A stretch of DNA of 64,000 bases from Paraburkholderia sp. HP33-1 (GCF_021390595.1 NZ_JAJEJR010000002.1:1-64000), one strand, 5' to 3'; shown: positions 1 through 7,786, numbered from the stretch's first letter. Translations and numbers: made by a program. The notes: generated by a model from the letters alone, not told the origin.

Positions 1-1350
1 ATGGCCACGAAGCGCGCGAAAAAGACCGATGTTGTCAGCCAGAGCTCGGCTGAGCTGCGCAAAGCCGTCGAGGCGATCGCGATCCAGCCCAAGAGCGGCA
101 AGATCACGCTGCTCACGCGTAAGCTTTTTAACGTGTTGCTCGCGGTGGCCCAGCAGGCCGATGAGTCGGGCGACACGTATCGGGCGTTGCTGTCCGACAT
201 CGTCGCCAATTCCGCATTCGATTCCAACGACACCGCGCTCGTCAAGGAGCACCTGCGCCGCATGGTGTCGGTGCAGGTCGAATGGAGCAGCGGGACGTCG
301 AGTCAGAAGCCCGGCCGCAAATGGGGTATATCGACGCTGATCGCGGACGCGGAAATTCTCGAAGATCCGAACACGCGCCGCGTCTGGGTCGAGTTTTCGT
401 TTGCGCCGAAGATCAAGAAGAAGCTGCTCGATCCGGTCCAGTATGCGCGGCTCAGTTTGCAGTTCCAGAGTCAGTTGCGCAGCAGCGCGGGCCTCGCGCT
501 CTACGAGATCTGCGTGCGCTACCTGACCAACCCGAGCCATTTGACGATGCGCGAGACCTGGGAATGGTGGCGGCCGATTCTGTCAGGCACGCCGGATACC
601 GAAGCCGGCGACGAAGCGAAGCGCGAGTACAAGTATTTCAAGCGCGATTACCTGCGCCCGGCGATCGCCGAGGTCAACGCGGTCACGAACATTTTTGTCG
701 AGCTGATCGAGCATCGTGAGGGTCGGCGCGTCGCCGAAATCCAGTTCCGCGTGACCGAGCGCAAGCAGCCGATGCTCGCGCTCGACGAACATCCGAACGT
801 GTTTGACAGCACGCTCGTCGACCGGATGGTGAAGATCGGCATTCCGCTCAAGGAAGCGCAGACGCTTTACGCGGACAGCGAGGAGAACCGGATCCGCGCC
901 GCGCTGCAGATGACCGAGCAGCGCATGCGCAGCACGTCGCTGCCGCCGGTGCGCAGCGCGCCGGCGTTGTTCAAGGACGCGTTGAAGAAGGGTTATGCGC
1001 CGCCGGTCGAGGCGTTGCCATCGGGTGGTGGCGCCAGCAAGGCCGCAGCTGCGCCGGCCGATGATCTGAAGGCGCGTCTGCTCGGCGAATACTCGGCTTA
1101 CCGTCGCAAGCAGGCCTACGAGCTGTACAACGAACAGGGCGAGTCGGAGCGCGATATTGCGCGGCTGTCGTTCGAGGAAGAGGAATTGCCGGGGCTCGGC
1201 ACGCACATGCGCGACGACTGGCGGCGCCGCGGGCTCGACTCGAAGATCGTCGAAACGGCTTTCTTCGACTGGCTCGCGCGCAGGACCTGGGGCGAACCGA
1301 CCGATGGTGATCTGCTCGCCTTTACGCTGAACAACCCGCGCGCGGCCTGA
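1..1350 (+). CDS. repA: Replication initiator protein of a secondary replicon (Rep_3/RepB type)
   Basis: This 449-residue protein looks like the initiator that opens the origin of a plasmid-like secondary chromosome. The N-terminal half has the usual Rep_3 winged-helix layout: 'KITLLTRKLFNVLL' near residues 34-47, a helix with 'LVKEHLRRMVSVQVEW' near 80-95, and 'SSAGLALYEICVRYL' near 161-175. The C-terminal third is charged and less typical. The first base of the window is the A of its ATG, so the ribosome binding site, promoter and any iterons lie outside, probably at the other end of the circular record. It faces parB, and both genes end at a shared hairpin. The parAB neighbourhood supports the role strongly; the exact Rep subfamily is from memory. 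Confidence 0.9.
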   Translation: MATKRAKKTDVVSQSSAELRKAVEAIAIQPKSGKITLLTRKLFNVLLAVAQQADESGDTYRALLSDIVANSAFDSNDTALVKEHLRRMVSVQVEWSSGTSSQKPGRKWGISTLIADAEILEDPNTRRVWVEFSFAPKIKKKLLDPVQYARLSLQFQSQLRSSAGLALYEICVRYLTNPSHLTMRETWEWWRPILSGTPDTEAGDEAKREYKYFKRDYLRPAIAEVNAVTNIFVELIEHREGRRVAEIQFRVTERKQPMLALDEHPNVFDSTLVDRMVKIGIPLKEAQTLYADSEENRIRAALQMTEQRMRSTSLPPVRSAPALFKDALKKGYAPPVEALPSGGGASKAAAAPADDLKARLLGEYSAYRRKQAYELYNEQGESERDIARLSFEEEELPGLGTHMRDDWRRRGLDSKIVETAFFDWLARRTWGEPTDGDLLAFTLNNPRAA

Positions 1351-1376
1351 CGATCGGTGGCGGTCTTTAAAATCAA

Positions 1377-1402
1377 AGGGGCGGCGCACGCGCACCGCCC
1401 CT
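1377..1402. terminator. Hairpin between convergent repA and parB
   Basis: AGGGGCGG (1377-1384) pairs with CCGCCCCT (1395-1402) across a 10-nt loop. It lies in the 58-bp gap between the repA and parB stop codons, so it could end transcription from both sides. There is no long T-tract on either side. Confidence 0.55.
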
Positions 1403-1408
1403 CACGTC

Positions 1409-2464
1409 TTACTTCAGCATCTTCTCAATCTGTCGCAGGATTTCGTCGCGCTTTTCGCGCGTGAGACCTTTGAGGCGCAACTCGAGCCGGTCGTCCCCAT
1501 ACGACTTCAGGTCACCCACCGATACACCGCCAAGCTTGATTTCCAGACGTTGCGCGTAGCGCTGCCGGCCCGCCGGTTTGGCGGTTTCCTGCGCACCCGC
1601 GCGGCCTTTGACGATGTCGGCGACCTGGCGTGTGCTCAGATCGTCGGAGAGAATCCGGTTGATCAGCCGCAGCGTCGCGTCCGCGCCGCGAGCCGTGTGA
1701 TAGCGGCCCACCTGATAGGCCATGTTCGAGCCGAAGCGGTCGGGTCGCGCGACCATCTCCTGCATCACGGCTTCCGGCAGCTTGGCGATGGACAGCGCGA
1801 CCGCGACCGTCGATTCGTCCAGCCCGAGATGTTCGGCCAGTTCCTTCTGGCTCTGGAAATGCCGCTCGTCGAGAAAGCGTCGCCAGACGACCGCGTTATC
1901 GAACACCGTCTGCGAATCGCGCTGCACGTTGAGGTCGTAGCCGAGCTTGTAGCTCTGGATGCCGATCGGCAGATCGATGACGATCGCTTTCACCGACTCC
2001 TTGTTCGCTTCTTTCAGCGCACGCACTCGTCGGCCGCCGTCACTGACGAAGTAGGTGCCCGGGTTGTCATAGTCGGGAATGACGTGAATCGCCTGCTGCT
2101 GGCCCTGCTTCGCGAGATTGACGGCGAGCTCGGCAATCGACGACTTCACATAGAAGTACCGTGGATTGAACGGGCTCGGCTTGATGGTTTTGAGCGCCAG
2201 CTCGATGACCTGGCCGGGACGATAGCCATGCTCGAGCCGCCATGCGCGGTAGGCTGCGGATTCGTCGGCCGGATCAGGAATCTCGGCGTCCTGCAGACGC
2301 GACGGCACGACGGCCTGAATCGTACGCGCGGCGATAGGGGCCGTATTTGCTTCGTTTCTGACCAGACCGTCAATCGCATTGAGACGGTCAAGCGCCGTGC
2401 GCTTTTCGCTGCTGGTCGTGTCAGGACGTGCTTGAAAGCCTTTGGCGAACTGGGACGGTTTCAT
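1409..2464 (-). CDS. parB: ParB centromere-binding partition protein
   Basis: This 351-residue ParB/Spo0J-family protein binds parS and works with ParA to segregate the replicon. The ParB N-terminal CTPase domain begins with 'VIELALKTIKPSPFNPRYFY' and includes 'GQQQAIHVIP' and 'SDGGRRVRALKEA' (the GxRR-type nucleotide motif, about residues 140-155). A helix-turn-helix follows at 'SQKELAEHLGLDESTVAVALSI' (about 205-226). The C-terminal 60 residues ('GDLKSYGDDRLELRLKGL') form the likely dimer domain. It lies directly downstream of parA on the same strand, 24 bp away, with a parS copy in that gap. The chromosome-2 style parS suggests it is a replicon-specific ParB, not the chromosome-1 copy. Confidence 0.93.
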   Translation of the reverse strand: MKPSQFAKGFQARPDTTSSEKRTALDRLNAIDGLVRNEANTAPIAARTIQAVVPSRLQDAEIPDPADESAAYRAWRLEHGYRPGQVIELALKTIKPSPFNPRYFYVKSSIAELAVNLAKQGQQQAIHVIPDYDNPGTYFVSDGGRRVRALKEANKESVKAIVIDLPIGIQSYKLGYDLNVQRDSQTVFDNAVVWRRFLDERHFQSQKELAEHLGLDESTVAVALSIAKLPEAVMQEMVARPDRFGSNMAYQVGRYHTARGADATLRLINRILSDDLSTRQVADIVKGRAGAQETAKPAGRQRYAQRLEIKLGGVSVGDLKSYGDDRLELRLKGLTREKRDEILRQIEKMLK

Positions 2465-2473
2465 TCAGGGTCC

Positions 2474-2487
2474 TTTATGCGCATAAA
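2474..2487. promoter_or_regulatory. parS: parS-like palindrome in the parA-parB gap
   Basis: Perfect 14-bp palindrome TTTATGCGCATAAA, two bases past the parA stop codon and 10 bp before the parB start. The same core recurs three times upstream of parA. Its position could let ParB load between its own gene and parA. Confidence 0.85.
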
Positions 2488-2488
2488 T

Positions 2489-3151
2489 TCACGGGAGCAA
2501 GGCGGCGATCTCGTTGGCGCACGCCCGTACTTCGAGCGCGGCGAGCTTCGCGCCGCGATCGTTCATCTGAAGCACCGTTTGTCCTAACGCCATCGCCTGT
2601 TTGTAGGCTTCTCGAGTAGGAATCTGGGTTTTGAGTAGAGGGAAGCCGAGTTCCTCCAGCGCGCGCTTCAGCTCGCGCGTGAGCATCCGCTTCTCTTCAG
2701 TCTTGTTGAGCAGGAACACCGCGCGCAGGTCTTCGTTCATGACCTGGGCTTGCTGCACCAGCTTGACGAGACCGATGCTCGACCAGTAATCGGCTGGGGA
2801 CGACGACGTTGGAATCACCGCGACGCTCGCTGCGAGCAGGACAACGCCGGAGACTTTTTCGGTGATGGAGGGAGGGCAGTCGACGACGATGATGTCGTAG
2901 TCAGCCACGAACTTCTTGATCTCGCGATGGATCTGGCTGCCTGCTTCTGACAGGTTGACGACTGCGAATGGAATGCCGATGTCGCCGTCGGAAGCAGCGC
3001 TGGCCCAATGAATCAGGGTGTTCTGGCCATCCGCGTCGACGACGAGAACGCGTTTGCCTTTCTCGTGAAATGCAGCGCCGAGATGCATCGCGATGGTGCT
3101 CTTCCCGACTCCGCCTTTCTGCTGTGTTACCGCGATGATTTCTGCCGCCAA
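2489..3151 (-). CDS. parA: ParA partition ATPase
   Basis: This 220-residue Walker-type ATPase drives replicon segregation with ParB. The deviant Walker A motif 'KGGVGKST' is at residues 12-19, 'VLVVDADGQ' is near 35-43, and Walker B 'DIIVVDCPP' is near 85-93. The length is that of small ParA proteins without an N-terminal DNA-binding domain (type Ib-like or chromosomal small ParA). The start is a TTG at 3149-3151. It is chosen because an ideal Shine-Dalgarno sequence, AGGAGGTG, lies 4 bases before it and the protein then begins 'MAAEIIAVTQQKGG'. A GTG at 3156-3158 is in another frame. parA and parB form one operon, with three parS copies upstream in the probable promoter region. Confidence 0.93.
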   Translation of the reverse strand: MAAEIIAVTQQKGGVGKSTIAMHLGAAFHEKGKRVLVVDADGQNTLIHWASAASDGDIGIPFAVVNLSEAGSQIHREIKKFVADYDIIVVDCPPSITEKVSGVVLLAASVAVIPTSSSPADYWSSIGLVKLVQQAQVMNEDLRAVFLLNKTEEKRMLTRELKRALEELGFPLLKTQIPTREAYKQAMALGQTVLQMNDRGAKLAALEVRACANEIAALLP

Positions 3152-3254
3152 ATTTCACCTCCTCTTTTTAGACGCAAATGGATTTTACCTGGATGAATTG
3201 CTATTTCAAATGATTTACGTAAGTGAATTTCTGAATTAGCCATTCGGCAAAGGG

Positions 3255-3268
3255 TTTATGCGCATAAA
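3255..3268. promoter_or_regulatory. parS: parS-like palindrome
   Basis: Second exact copy of TTTATGCGCATAAA, about 100 bp upstream of the parA start. The flanks (G before, G after) do not extend the palindrome. Confidence 0.85.
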
Positions 3269-3480
3269 GAGGCGTCGGAGGGGACCAATGGTCCTGCGCG
3301 ACGCGCGAGGAAGTGCGGAACGGGGCTTAACCGTTGCTAATCGCTGCGTGTCAACGGTAGAAGGGAGAGGTATGACGTGGTCGCGGACCGCGTGTTCAGT
3401 CGCCAGCGACTGTTTGCGAATCTCCGGCTGATCCGCTGTCAAAAAGGAGTGAGCGCATCTGAGAGATCAAGGCGGCCCGA

Positions 3481-3496
3481 CTTTATGCGCATAAAG
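3481..3496. promoter_or_regulatory. parS: parS-like palindrome, 16 bp
   Basis: Third copy, extended by one base on each side to CTTTATGCGCATAAAG, a perfect 16-bp palindrome. Confidence 0.85.
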
Positions 3497-3714
3497 TTCG
3501 CGTCGTAGCCGGCGCAGAGAGGGCATTCGCCACGGACTCGTCCGCGCCCGCTGCTCGTCAAGCCGGGCGGCGATCGGCAAGCGTGCCGCCTGCGCCTAAC
3601 CGACTTGCGCATGAGCGCTTGTCTGTGTCTTCCCCGCGCGAGCGAATCACAACCGCCGCTAGAACTCAGTCCACCAGCGTCAAGCGATTCCGGTTCGCCT
3701 CGAAAGCAACCTCG

Positions 3715-3730
3715 GTTTATGCGCATAAAC
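3715..3730. promoter_or_regulatory. parS: parS-like palindrome, 16 bp, best consensus match
   Basis: Fourth copy, GTTTATGCGCATAAAC, a perfect 16-bp palindrome. It equals the sequence I remember as parS of Burkholderia cenocepacia chromosome 2. It is the copy farthest from parA. Confidence 0.88.
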
Positions 3731-3868
3731 TGACACACCCAACCGATCGTTCAAACGACGAGCGTGCCGTACAGACATCGGACGCCACGCCATCGCGTCA
3801 CCCGCTAGAATTCCCCAACCCGCATCACCACCACGACAGCCTTCAACGGCACACTTCCTGACCCAGCA

Positions 3869-4228
3869 ATGATCACCATCTATCACAACCCCCGCTGCTC
3901 CAAATCGCGCGCCGCTTGCGAACTCGTCGCGAGCACCTACAACCTGGCAAACGAAACGACGGTAATCGTCGAATATCTGAAGAAGCCGCTCAGCGTCGCA
4001 GAGCTCAAGACTCTCAACGCGCAACTTGGCTGTGCTGTCCGCGAAATGATCCGCGACACCGAAGCCGAATATAAAGAACTCAATCTGGCCGATCCGGCGC
4101 TGACGGACTCCCAGCTCTACGATGCATTGGCGAAGCACCCGATACTGCTGCAACGTCCGATCGTCGTCAGAGACGGGCGTGCAGTCATCGGCCGCCCGCC
4201 GGAAAATGTCGCCTCGCTGTTCGCATGA
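3869..4228 (+). CDS. ArsC/Spx-family arsenate reductase-like protein
   Basis: This 119-residue protein belongs to the glutaredoxin-dependent ArsC family. The hallmark 'HNPRCSKSR' is at residues 6-14 with the reactive cysteine at 10. 'LLQRPIVV' near 91-98 supplies the conserved arginine that binds the oxyanion. Family members reduce arsenate to arsenite with glutathione and glutaredoxin in the cytoplasm. The length is slightly shorter than plasmid ArsC (about 140), as in the YfgD-type subgroup. No ars regulator or efflux gene is nearby, so a true arsenic role is uncertain. It is the first gene outside the partition block. Confidence 0.85.
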   Translation: MITIYHNPRCSKSRAACELVASTYNLANETTVIVEYLKKPLSVAELKTLNAQLGCAVREMIRDTEAEYKELNLADPALTDSQLYDALAKHPILLQRPIVVRDGRAVIGRPPENVASLFA

Positions 4229-4282
4229 CCGGGCGACTCTCGAACTAGAGCGAGACGCGCAAGGCAAACTCAAAGTACTGCG

Positions 4283-5266
4283 CTAGGCCTTGCCCGACAG
4301 CGCAGCATCCCTCGCGACGATATTCGTCGGGATCAGGTGCAGTTCGGCAAACGCATCCGCGATGCGCTGTTGTTCCGCAAGCACGTTCGCGTCGACGGGC
4401 TTGTAGATATGCGCGTAATGGCGCAGGCCTGATTCGATCACGCTAGCATCAAGCCCCTGAATTGGCGCGAGTTGTGCGGCGGCCTCGCTGTAATGGCCGC
4501 GTACCCACTCCCCTTCCTTGCTGACTTCATCGATCACGATCGCGAGCACTTCGCTGTTCTGTTGCGCGAATGGCCGTGCGCTCAGAAAAAACTGATGGTG
4601 ACTCACGATACCGTCGGCATCGGCAAGCAGTCGCGCGTTCGTTTGCCGCTTCGCAGCTTCGAGGAAGGGATCCCAGATCGCCCAGGCATCGACCGCACCG
4701 CGCTCGAAGGCCGCGCGCGCATCGGCGGGCGGCAGGTACACGGGTTGGACCTCGCTGAACTTCACGCCATTCTTCTGCAACGCGGCGACGAGAAACCAGT
4801 GCACATCCGAGCCCTTGTTCAGCGCAATTTTCTTTCCCCTCAGATCGGCCAATGTCCTGATTGGCGCGTCCGGATGCACGAGGATGCCTTCGGCGTGCGG
4901 AGTCGGAATTTCATACGCGGTATAGACGAAATTTGCCCCCGCGGCCTGCGCGAACACGGGCGGCGCTTCGCCAACATAGCCAAAGTCGATCGCTCCGACG
5001 TTGAGCCCTTCCAGCAATTGCGGCCCAGCCGGAAACTCGGTCCATTTGACTGCAATGCCGAGTGGCGCGAACCGCTTTTCGAGCGTGCCGTGCGCTTTTA
5101 GCAAAACCAGCGTGCTCGCGGCTTTCTGATATCCGATGCGAAGTTCTTTTGCATGTTCATCGGCGGCAACTGCGGTGGTGGAGAAACCGGGCAACGCGAC
5201 AGCGGCCAGCGTTGCGCCTACGCCGGCAAGAAACGCGCGGCGTGTAAGCAGCGGATCACGGGACAT
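4283..5266 (-). CDS. Aliphatic sulfonate ABC transporter substrate-binding protein (SsuA-like)
   Basis: This 327-residue exported binding protein resembles SsuA, which captures alkanesulfonates in the periplasm. The start ATG at 5264-5266 gives 'MSRDPLLTRRAFLAGVG', a Tat-like signal with a twin arginine, ending near 'TAVAADE'. The mature part begins 'ELRIGYQKAASTLVLLKA' and contains 'EGLNVGAIDFGYVGEAPP' and 'FERGAVDAWAIWDPF', typical of the NMT1/SsuA fold. In the same frame the reading frame extends upstream to 5404, but that part has no export signal. No SsuB or SsuC partner lies next to it, so it is an orphan that must use a permease encoded elsewhere. Confidence 0.85.
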   Translation of the reverse strand: MSRDPLLTRRAFLAGVGATLAAVALPGFSTTAVAADEHAKELRIGYQKAASTLVLLKAHGTLEKRFAPLGIAVKWTEFPAGPQLLEGLNVGAIDFGYVGEAPPVFAQAAGANFVYTAYEIPTPHAEGILVHPDAPIRTLADLRGKKIALNKGSDVHWFLVAALQKNGVKFSEVQPVYLPPADARAAFERGAVDAWAIWDPFLEAAKRQTNARLLADADGIVSHHQFFLSARPFAQQNSEVLAIVIDEVSKEGEWVRGHYSEAAAQLAPIQGLDASVIESGLRHYAHIYKPVDANVLAEQQRIADAFAELHLIPTNIVARDAALSGKA

Positions 5267-5459
5267 GAGAATACTCGTCGAAAAAGAATATGACGGACGC
5301 CAGAAGATGGTCCGATTGGCTTCGACGATAATTCGTCTGCCGACCTGGACGAACCGATAAATTCGCATAAGCAAATCATGCTGGCGTAACGAAGCATTGC
5401 CCAACGCCCGACCGACCCCTCCCGCTACAATCGATCAGTCAAACCGCCGCCTCGACGCG

Positions 5460-5672
5460 TCACTCGTCGCTCTTCGCCGCTCCATCCACGTCCGCCACTC
5501 CGCTCGCCACATGCGCGGCGACCCGCAGCAAGCGGATCTGTTTTCGATAGTTCCGGCATCCGCTGCAAGTCGGCAGATGCAGCCGGATCGCGAGCCATTC
5601 GCCTGTCGACAGCGACCGGTCGAGCGCATCGGATAGCAGCCGCGTGATGTCCTTACACTTCCCCATTCGCAT
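5460..5672 (-). CDS. Small zinc-finger protein, probable anti-sigma factor
   Basis: This 70-residue protein has the pattern of putative zinc-finger anti-sigma factors: 'CKDITRLLSDALDR' at the start and 'HLPTCSGCRNYRKQI' near residues 32-46 (HxxxCxxC). Such proteins bind and silence an ECF sigma factor in the cytoplasm. There is no membrane segment, so release would have to depend on a cytosolic signal such as redox state. Its start overlaps the 3' end of the sigma factor gene by 20 bp on the same strand, suggesting translational coupling. Confidence 0.75.
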   Translation of the reverse strand: MRMGKCKDITRLLSDALDRSLSTGEWLAIRLHLPTCSGCRNYRKQIRLLRVAAHVASGVADVDGAAKSDE

Positions 5673-6261
5673 CCTCGCTGGATAGGCCTTTCTCGCTCAG
5701 GCACGTGCGCAGCCGCAGCCGCGCGCGATAGATCAGCACGCTGCAATGATTCGCGTTGATGTGCAGTTCGGCGCAGATCACCGCGATGTCGAGGTCGAGA
5801 AACTCGCGCATCATGAACACGCGTCCAATGTGCTCGGGCAGATGCTCGAGGCACATCTCGAACAGCGCCCAGAACTGCTGCTGACGCAACGCGGTTTCGG
5901 GCGTCGGCCACGGACGCGGTTTGGTCTCGCGCGACCAGTGGCCGTTCTCCTTGAAGAGCTCCCGATCGAGCAGCGACTCGCCGTCGAGTTCGGCTTCGAG
6001 CGCCGACAGATTGACCGTGCGCTGTCGCGCGCGCAGCGTGTCGACGAGCTTGTGGCGCAGGATGCCGAACACCCAGGTCTTGTGCTCCGACTGCGCGGCG
6101 AAGCGCCCGGCCTGTGTCCACGCGGCGGTCAACGCTTCCTGCACGGCGTCCTCGGCGGCCGCGACGTCGCGCAATTGGAGACGGGCGAAGCGCACGAGGT
6201 CGCGCCGCAATTGCGCGAGATAGATGGGATCGTCAAACGAGGCGCCGCGTGGCTGCGTCAC
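5653..6261 (-). CDS. ECF-type RNA polymerase sigma factor
   Basis: This sigma-70 family protein of about 202 residues has region 2 at 'DLVRFARLQLRDVAAAEDAVQEA' and region 4 at 'HINANHCSVLIYRARLRLR', the helix-turn-helix that reads the -35 element. The GTG start at 6259-6261 has GGAG upstream and gives a typical ECF length. An alternative ATG at 6391-6393 also has a GGAGG sequence and would add 44 residues that do not look like a sigma factor. It is paired with the overlapping zinc-finger gene. The target regulon cannot be seen here. Confidence 0.85.
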   Translation of the reverse strand: MTQPRGASFDDPIYLAQLRRDLVRFARLQLRDVAAAEDAVQEALTAAWTQAGRFAAQSEHKTWVFGILRHKLVDTLRARQRTVNLSALEAELDGESLLDRELFKENGHWSRETKPRPWPTPETALRQQQFWALFEMCLEHLPEHIGRVFMMREFLDLDIAVICAELHINANHCSVLIYRARLRLRTCLSEKGLSSEDANGEV

Positions 6262-6701
6262 GGCGTGCTCCGACGATGCGGGTGTTGCCCAGAAACGTCG
6301 GGATTCATGAGCGGATGATCGTCCTCGGAGAGTCTGCGGATGCGTGCGCCATTCTCCCTCACGTTCCTGCCTAAGCGAATCGGTATTGAACATATGCCTC
6401 CGGCAATCGATGACCCAATGAGCTTGGTCGTGCGGCGCGGCGGCTTATGACAGTGGAACTCAATTATTGCGAGACTTGAAAGCTCAAGCTTGTGCGCGAG
6501 AAGGTCTATGAACTGCCTCATTGCCCCGTCACAGCATGCCGATCGACCACCGATCCAGCGCGGTCAGGCAACGGCGACTATTTCAATTTATGAAAAAATA
6601 TCTTCTCATCTTCGCTGTTTATGGGCGCGGGCCGGCTCGCTATTCTCCACGCGACCGATCGCAACAGATCGCGCAACCATACGCTAACGAGGACCCATAC
6701 G
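6262..6701. other. Gap between sigma factor and exported peptide
   Basis: This 440-bp stretch includes the possible 5' extension of the sigma factor gene (to 6393) and then an AT-richer run around 6570-6610. That run could hold promoters for the divergent sigma gene and for the small peptide gene. No other gene is supported. Confidence 0.4.
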
Positions 6702-6836
6702 ATGAAACGCATTTTCTCCGCCCTGATTGCTTCGGCCGCACTGTTCGCCGCTGCTTCGGGTGTCGCTCACGCCGCCGCTCCGGCTTCGACCTGCAACGGC
6801 CCGGCGTCGTACTGCAACGTATTTTTCGGCAACTGA
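6702..6836 (+). CDS. 44-residue exported micropeptide with two cysteines
   Basis: A very short gene starting ATG at 6702. The first 24 residues form a textbook Sec signal peptide: 'MKRIF', then an alanine-rich core, ending 'GVAHA'. What remains is about 20 residues, 'APASTCNGPASYCNVFFGN', with two 'CN' pairs spaced C-x6-C, which could form one disulfide in the periplasm. A strong terminator follows 34 bp after the stop, so it is its own transcription unit. I do not recognise the family. The clean signal peptide, good codon use and dedicated terminator make it a real gene in my view. It could be a signalling peptide, a stress peptide, or a precursor that is modified further. Confidence 0.7.
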   Translation: MKRIFSALIASAALFAAASGVAHAAAPASTCNGPASYCNVFFGN

Positions 6837-6870
6837 TCGGCACGTCGGAATACACAGCAAAGCAGCAAGA

Positions 6871-6900
6871 GAAAAGGGCGCCGGCAACGGCGCCCTTTTC
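6871..6900 (+). terminator. Rho-independent terminator after the micropeptide
   Basis: GAAAAGGGCGCCG (6871-6883) pairs perfectly with CGGCGCCCTTTTC (6888-6900) around the loop GCAA. The arms end in A and T runs, so it could work in both directions. Confidence 0.9.
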
Positions 6901-7005
6901 GCATTCAACGCGGATGGAGGCACCGTCCAGAATGTCAATTGCGTCGCCTTGCCTCAAATTCGCCAGGCCCGAAGGCATGCTTGATTGACAAGGCGAAAGT
7001 TCCAC

Positions 7006-7066
7006 TTATCCACAAGGTTATTCAGTGATTTTGTGGATAACTTCTCGGCCCGCGAGGTTATCCACC
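7006..7066. promoter_or_regulatory. Three DnaA boxes with 26-bp spacing
   Basis: TTATCCACA (7006-7014) and its reverse complement TGTGGATAA (7032-7040) both match the consensus DnaA box exactly. TTATCCACC (7058-7066) differs at the last base. Their centres are 7010, 7036 and 7062, an even 26-bp step, with a weaker TTATTCAGT at 7018. They lie 120 bp upstream of the FMN reductase gene. They could regulate that promoter, titrate DnaA, or belong to the replication control of this replicon. Confidence 0.75.
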
Positions 7067-7186
7067 GAAGGGTGTCACAAGAACCCCTCCCGATCCGCCA
7101 GGGCTTCGGCGTCTCGCGCGACTTTTACCTATGATGGACAGTCCGTACCCATTGCGCGTCGAGCGCCTAACCCGAGGAAGCGAACC

Positions 7187-7741
7187 ATGCCTTATCACAT
7201 TGCAGTGGTCGTCGGCAGCCTGCGGCGGGACTCGTTCAATCGCCAGCTGGCAAAGGCGGTGATTTCCCTCGCTCCATCCGATTTCACGTTCGAATACATC
7301 GATATCGGCTCCTTGCCGCTGTACTCCCAGGAGTACGACGCCGACTATCCCGAAGCCGGCAAAAAGCTCAAGGAGCGCGTGCAAGCCGCGAACGGCCTGC
7401 TGTTCGTGACGCCCGAATACAACCGCTCGATCCCGGGCGTGCTGAAAAACGCGCTCGACTGGGGCTCGCGGCCATGGGGCACGAACTCCTGGGCCAACAA
7501 GGCCGGCGCGGTGATCGGTATCTCGCTCGGCGCAACCGGCACGGCGCTTGCGCAGCAGCATCTGCGCAACGTGCTCGCCTATCTCGACGTCGCGACCATG
7601 GGGCAGCCCGAGGTCTTCATCAAGCACGATCCGTCGGTGATCAACGAAAAAGGCGAGATCGTCAACGACGGCACGCGCAAGTTCCTGCAGACGTTCATGG
7701 ACCGCTACGTCGAATGGGTCAAGCGGCATGGGGCCGTGTAG
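7187..7741 (+). CDS. NADPH-dependent FMN reductase (flavodoxin-like fold)
   Basis: This 184-residue cytosolic flavoprotein reduces FMN, quinones or azo compounds with NAD(P)H. The phosphate-binding loop 'GSLRRDSFNRQLA' is at residues 9-21 and the isoalloxazine-side signature 'PEYNRSIPGVLKNALDW' is near 77-93. Both are diagnostic of the ChrR/YieF/AzoR-type NADPH:FMN reductases. The ATG at 7187 is preceded by GAGGAAG and gives the normal family length; an upstream in-frame extension to 7025 runs into the DnaA boxes and is rejected. It is transcribed alone, convergent with the next gene. Confidence 0.9.
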   Translation: MPYHIAVVVGSLRRDSFNRQLAKAVISLAPSDFTFEYIDIGSLPLYSQEYDADYPEAGKKLKERVQAANGLLFVTPEYNRSIPGVLKNALDWGSRPWGTNSWANKAGAVIGISLGATGTALAQQHLRNVLAYLDVATMGQPEVFIKHDPSVINEKGEIVNDGTRKFLQTFMDRYVEWVKRHGAV

Positions 7742-7786
7742 CGGGAGCTGGCGCGGCTGACGCCGATCGGACCGCCCGCATCGCGC

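Larger units (their letters stand above)
3152..3868. other. Partition control region upstream of parA
   Basis: This 717-bp gene-free stretch holds three parS-like palindromes (3255, 3481 and 3715). Next to parA is an AT-richer segment (about 3170-3240) that probably carries the parA promoter. No convincing protein is encoded on either strand. No iteron array was seen, so the origin itself is more likely just before repA, outside the window. Confidence 0.6.

Noticed and set aside
3439..3738. Small minus-strand frame starting in a parS region
   Set aside because: Its product has no motif, spans a parS palindrome and lacks a ribosome binding site.
5350..5366. Possible fifth parS (about 10 of 14 bases, reverse strand), and a similar one at 11445-11458
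   Set aside because: Both keep TTATGCG but lose the second half of the palindrome. All four accepted copies are exact, so these look like chance matches.
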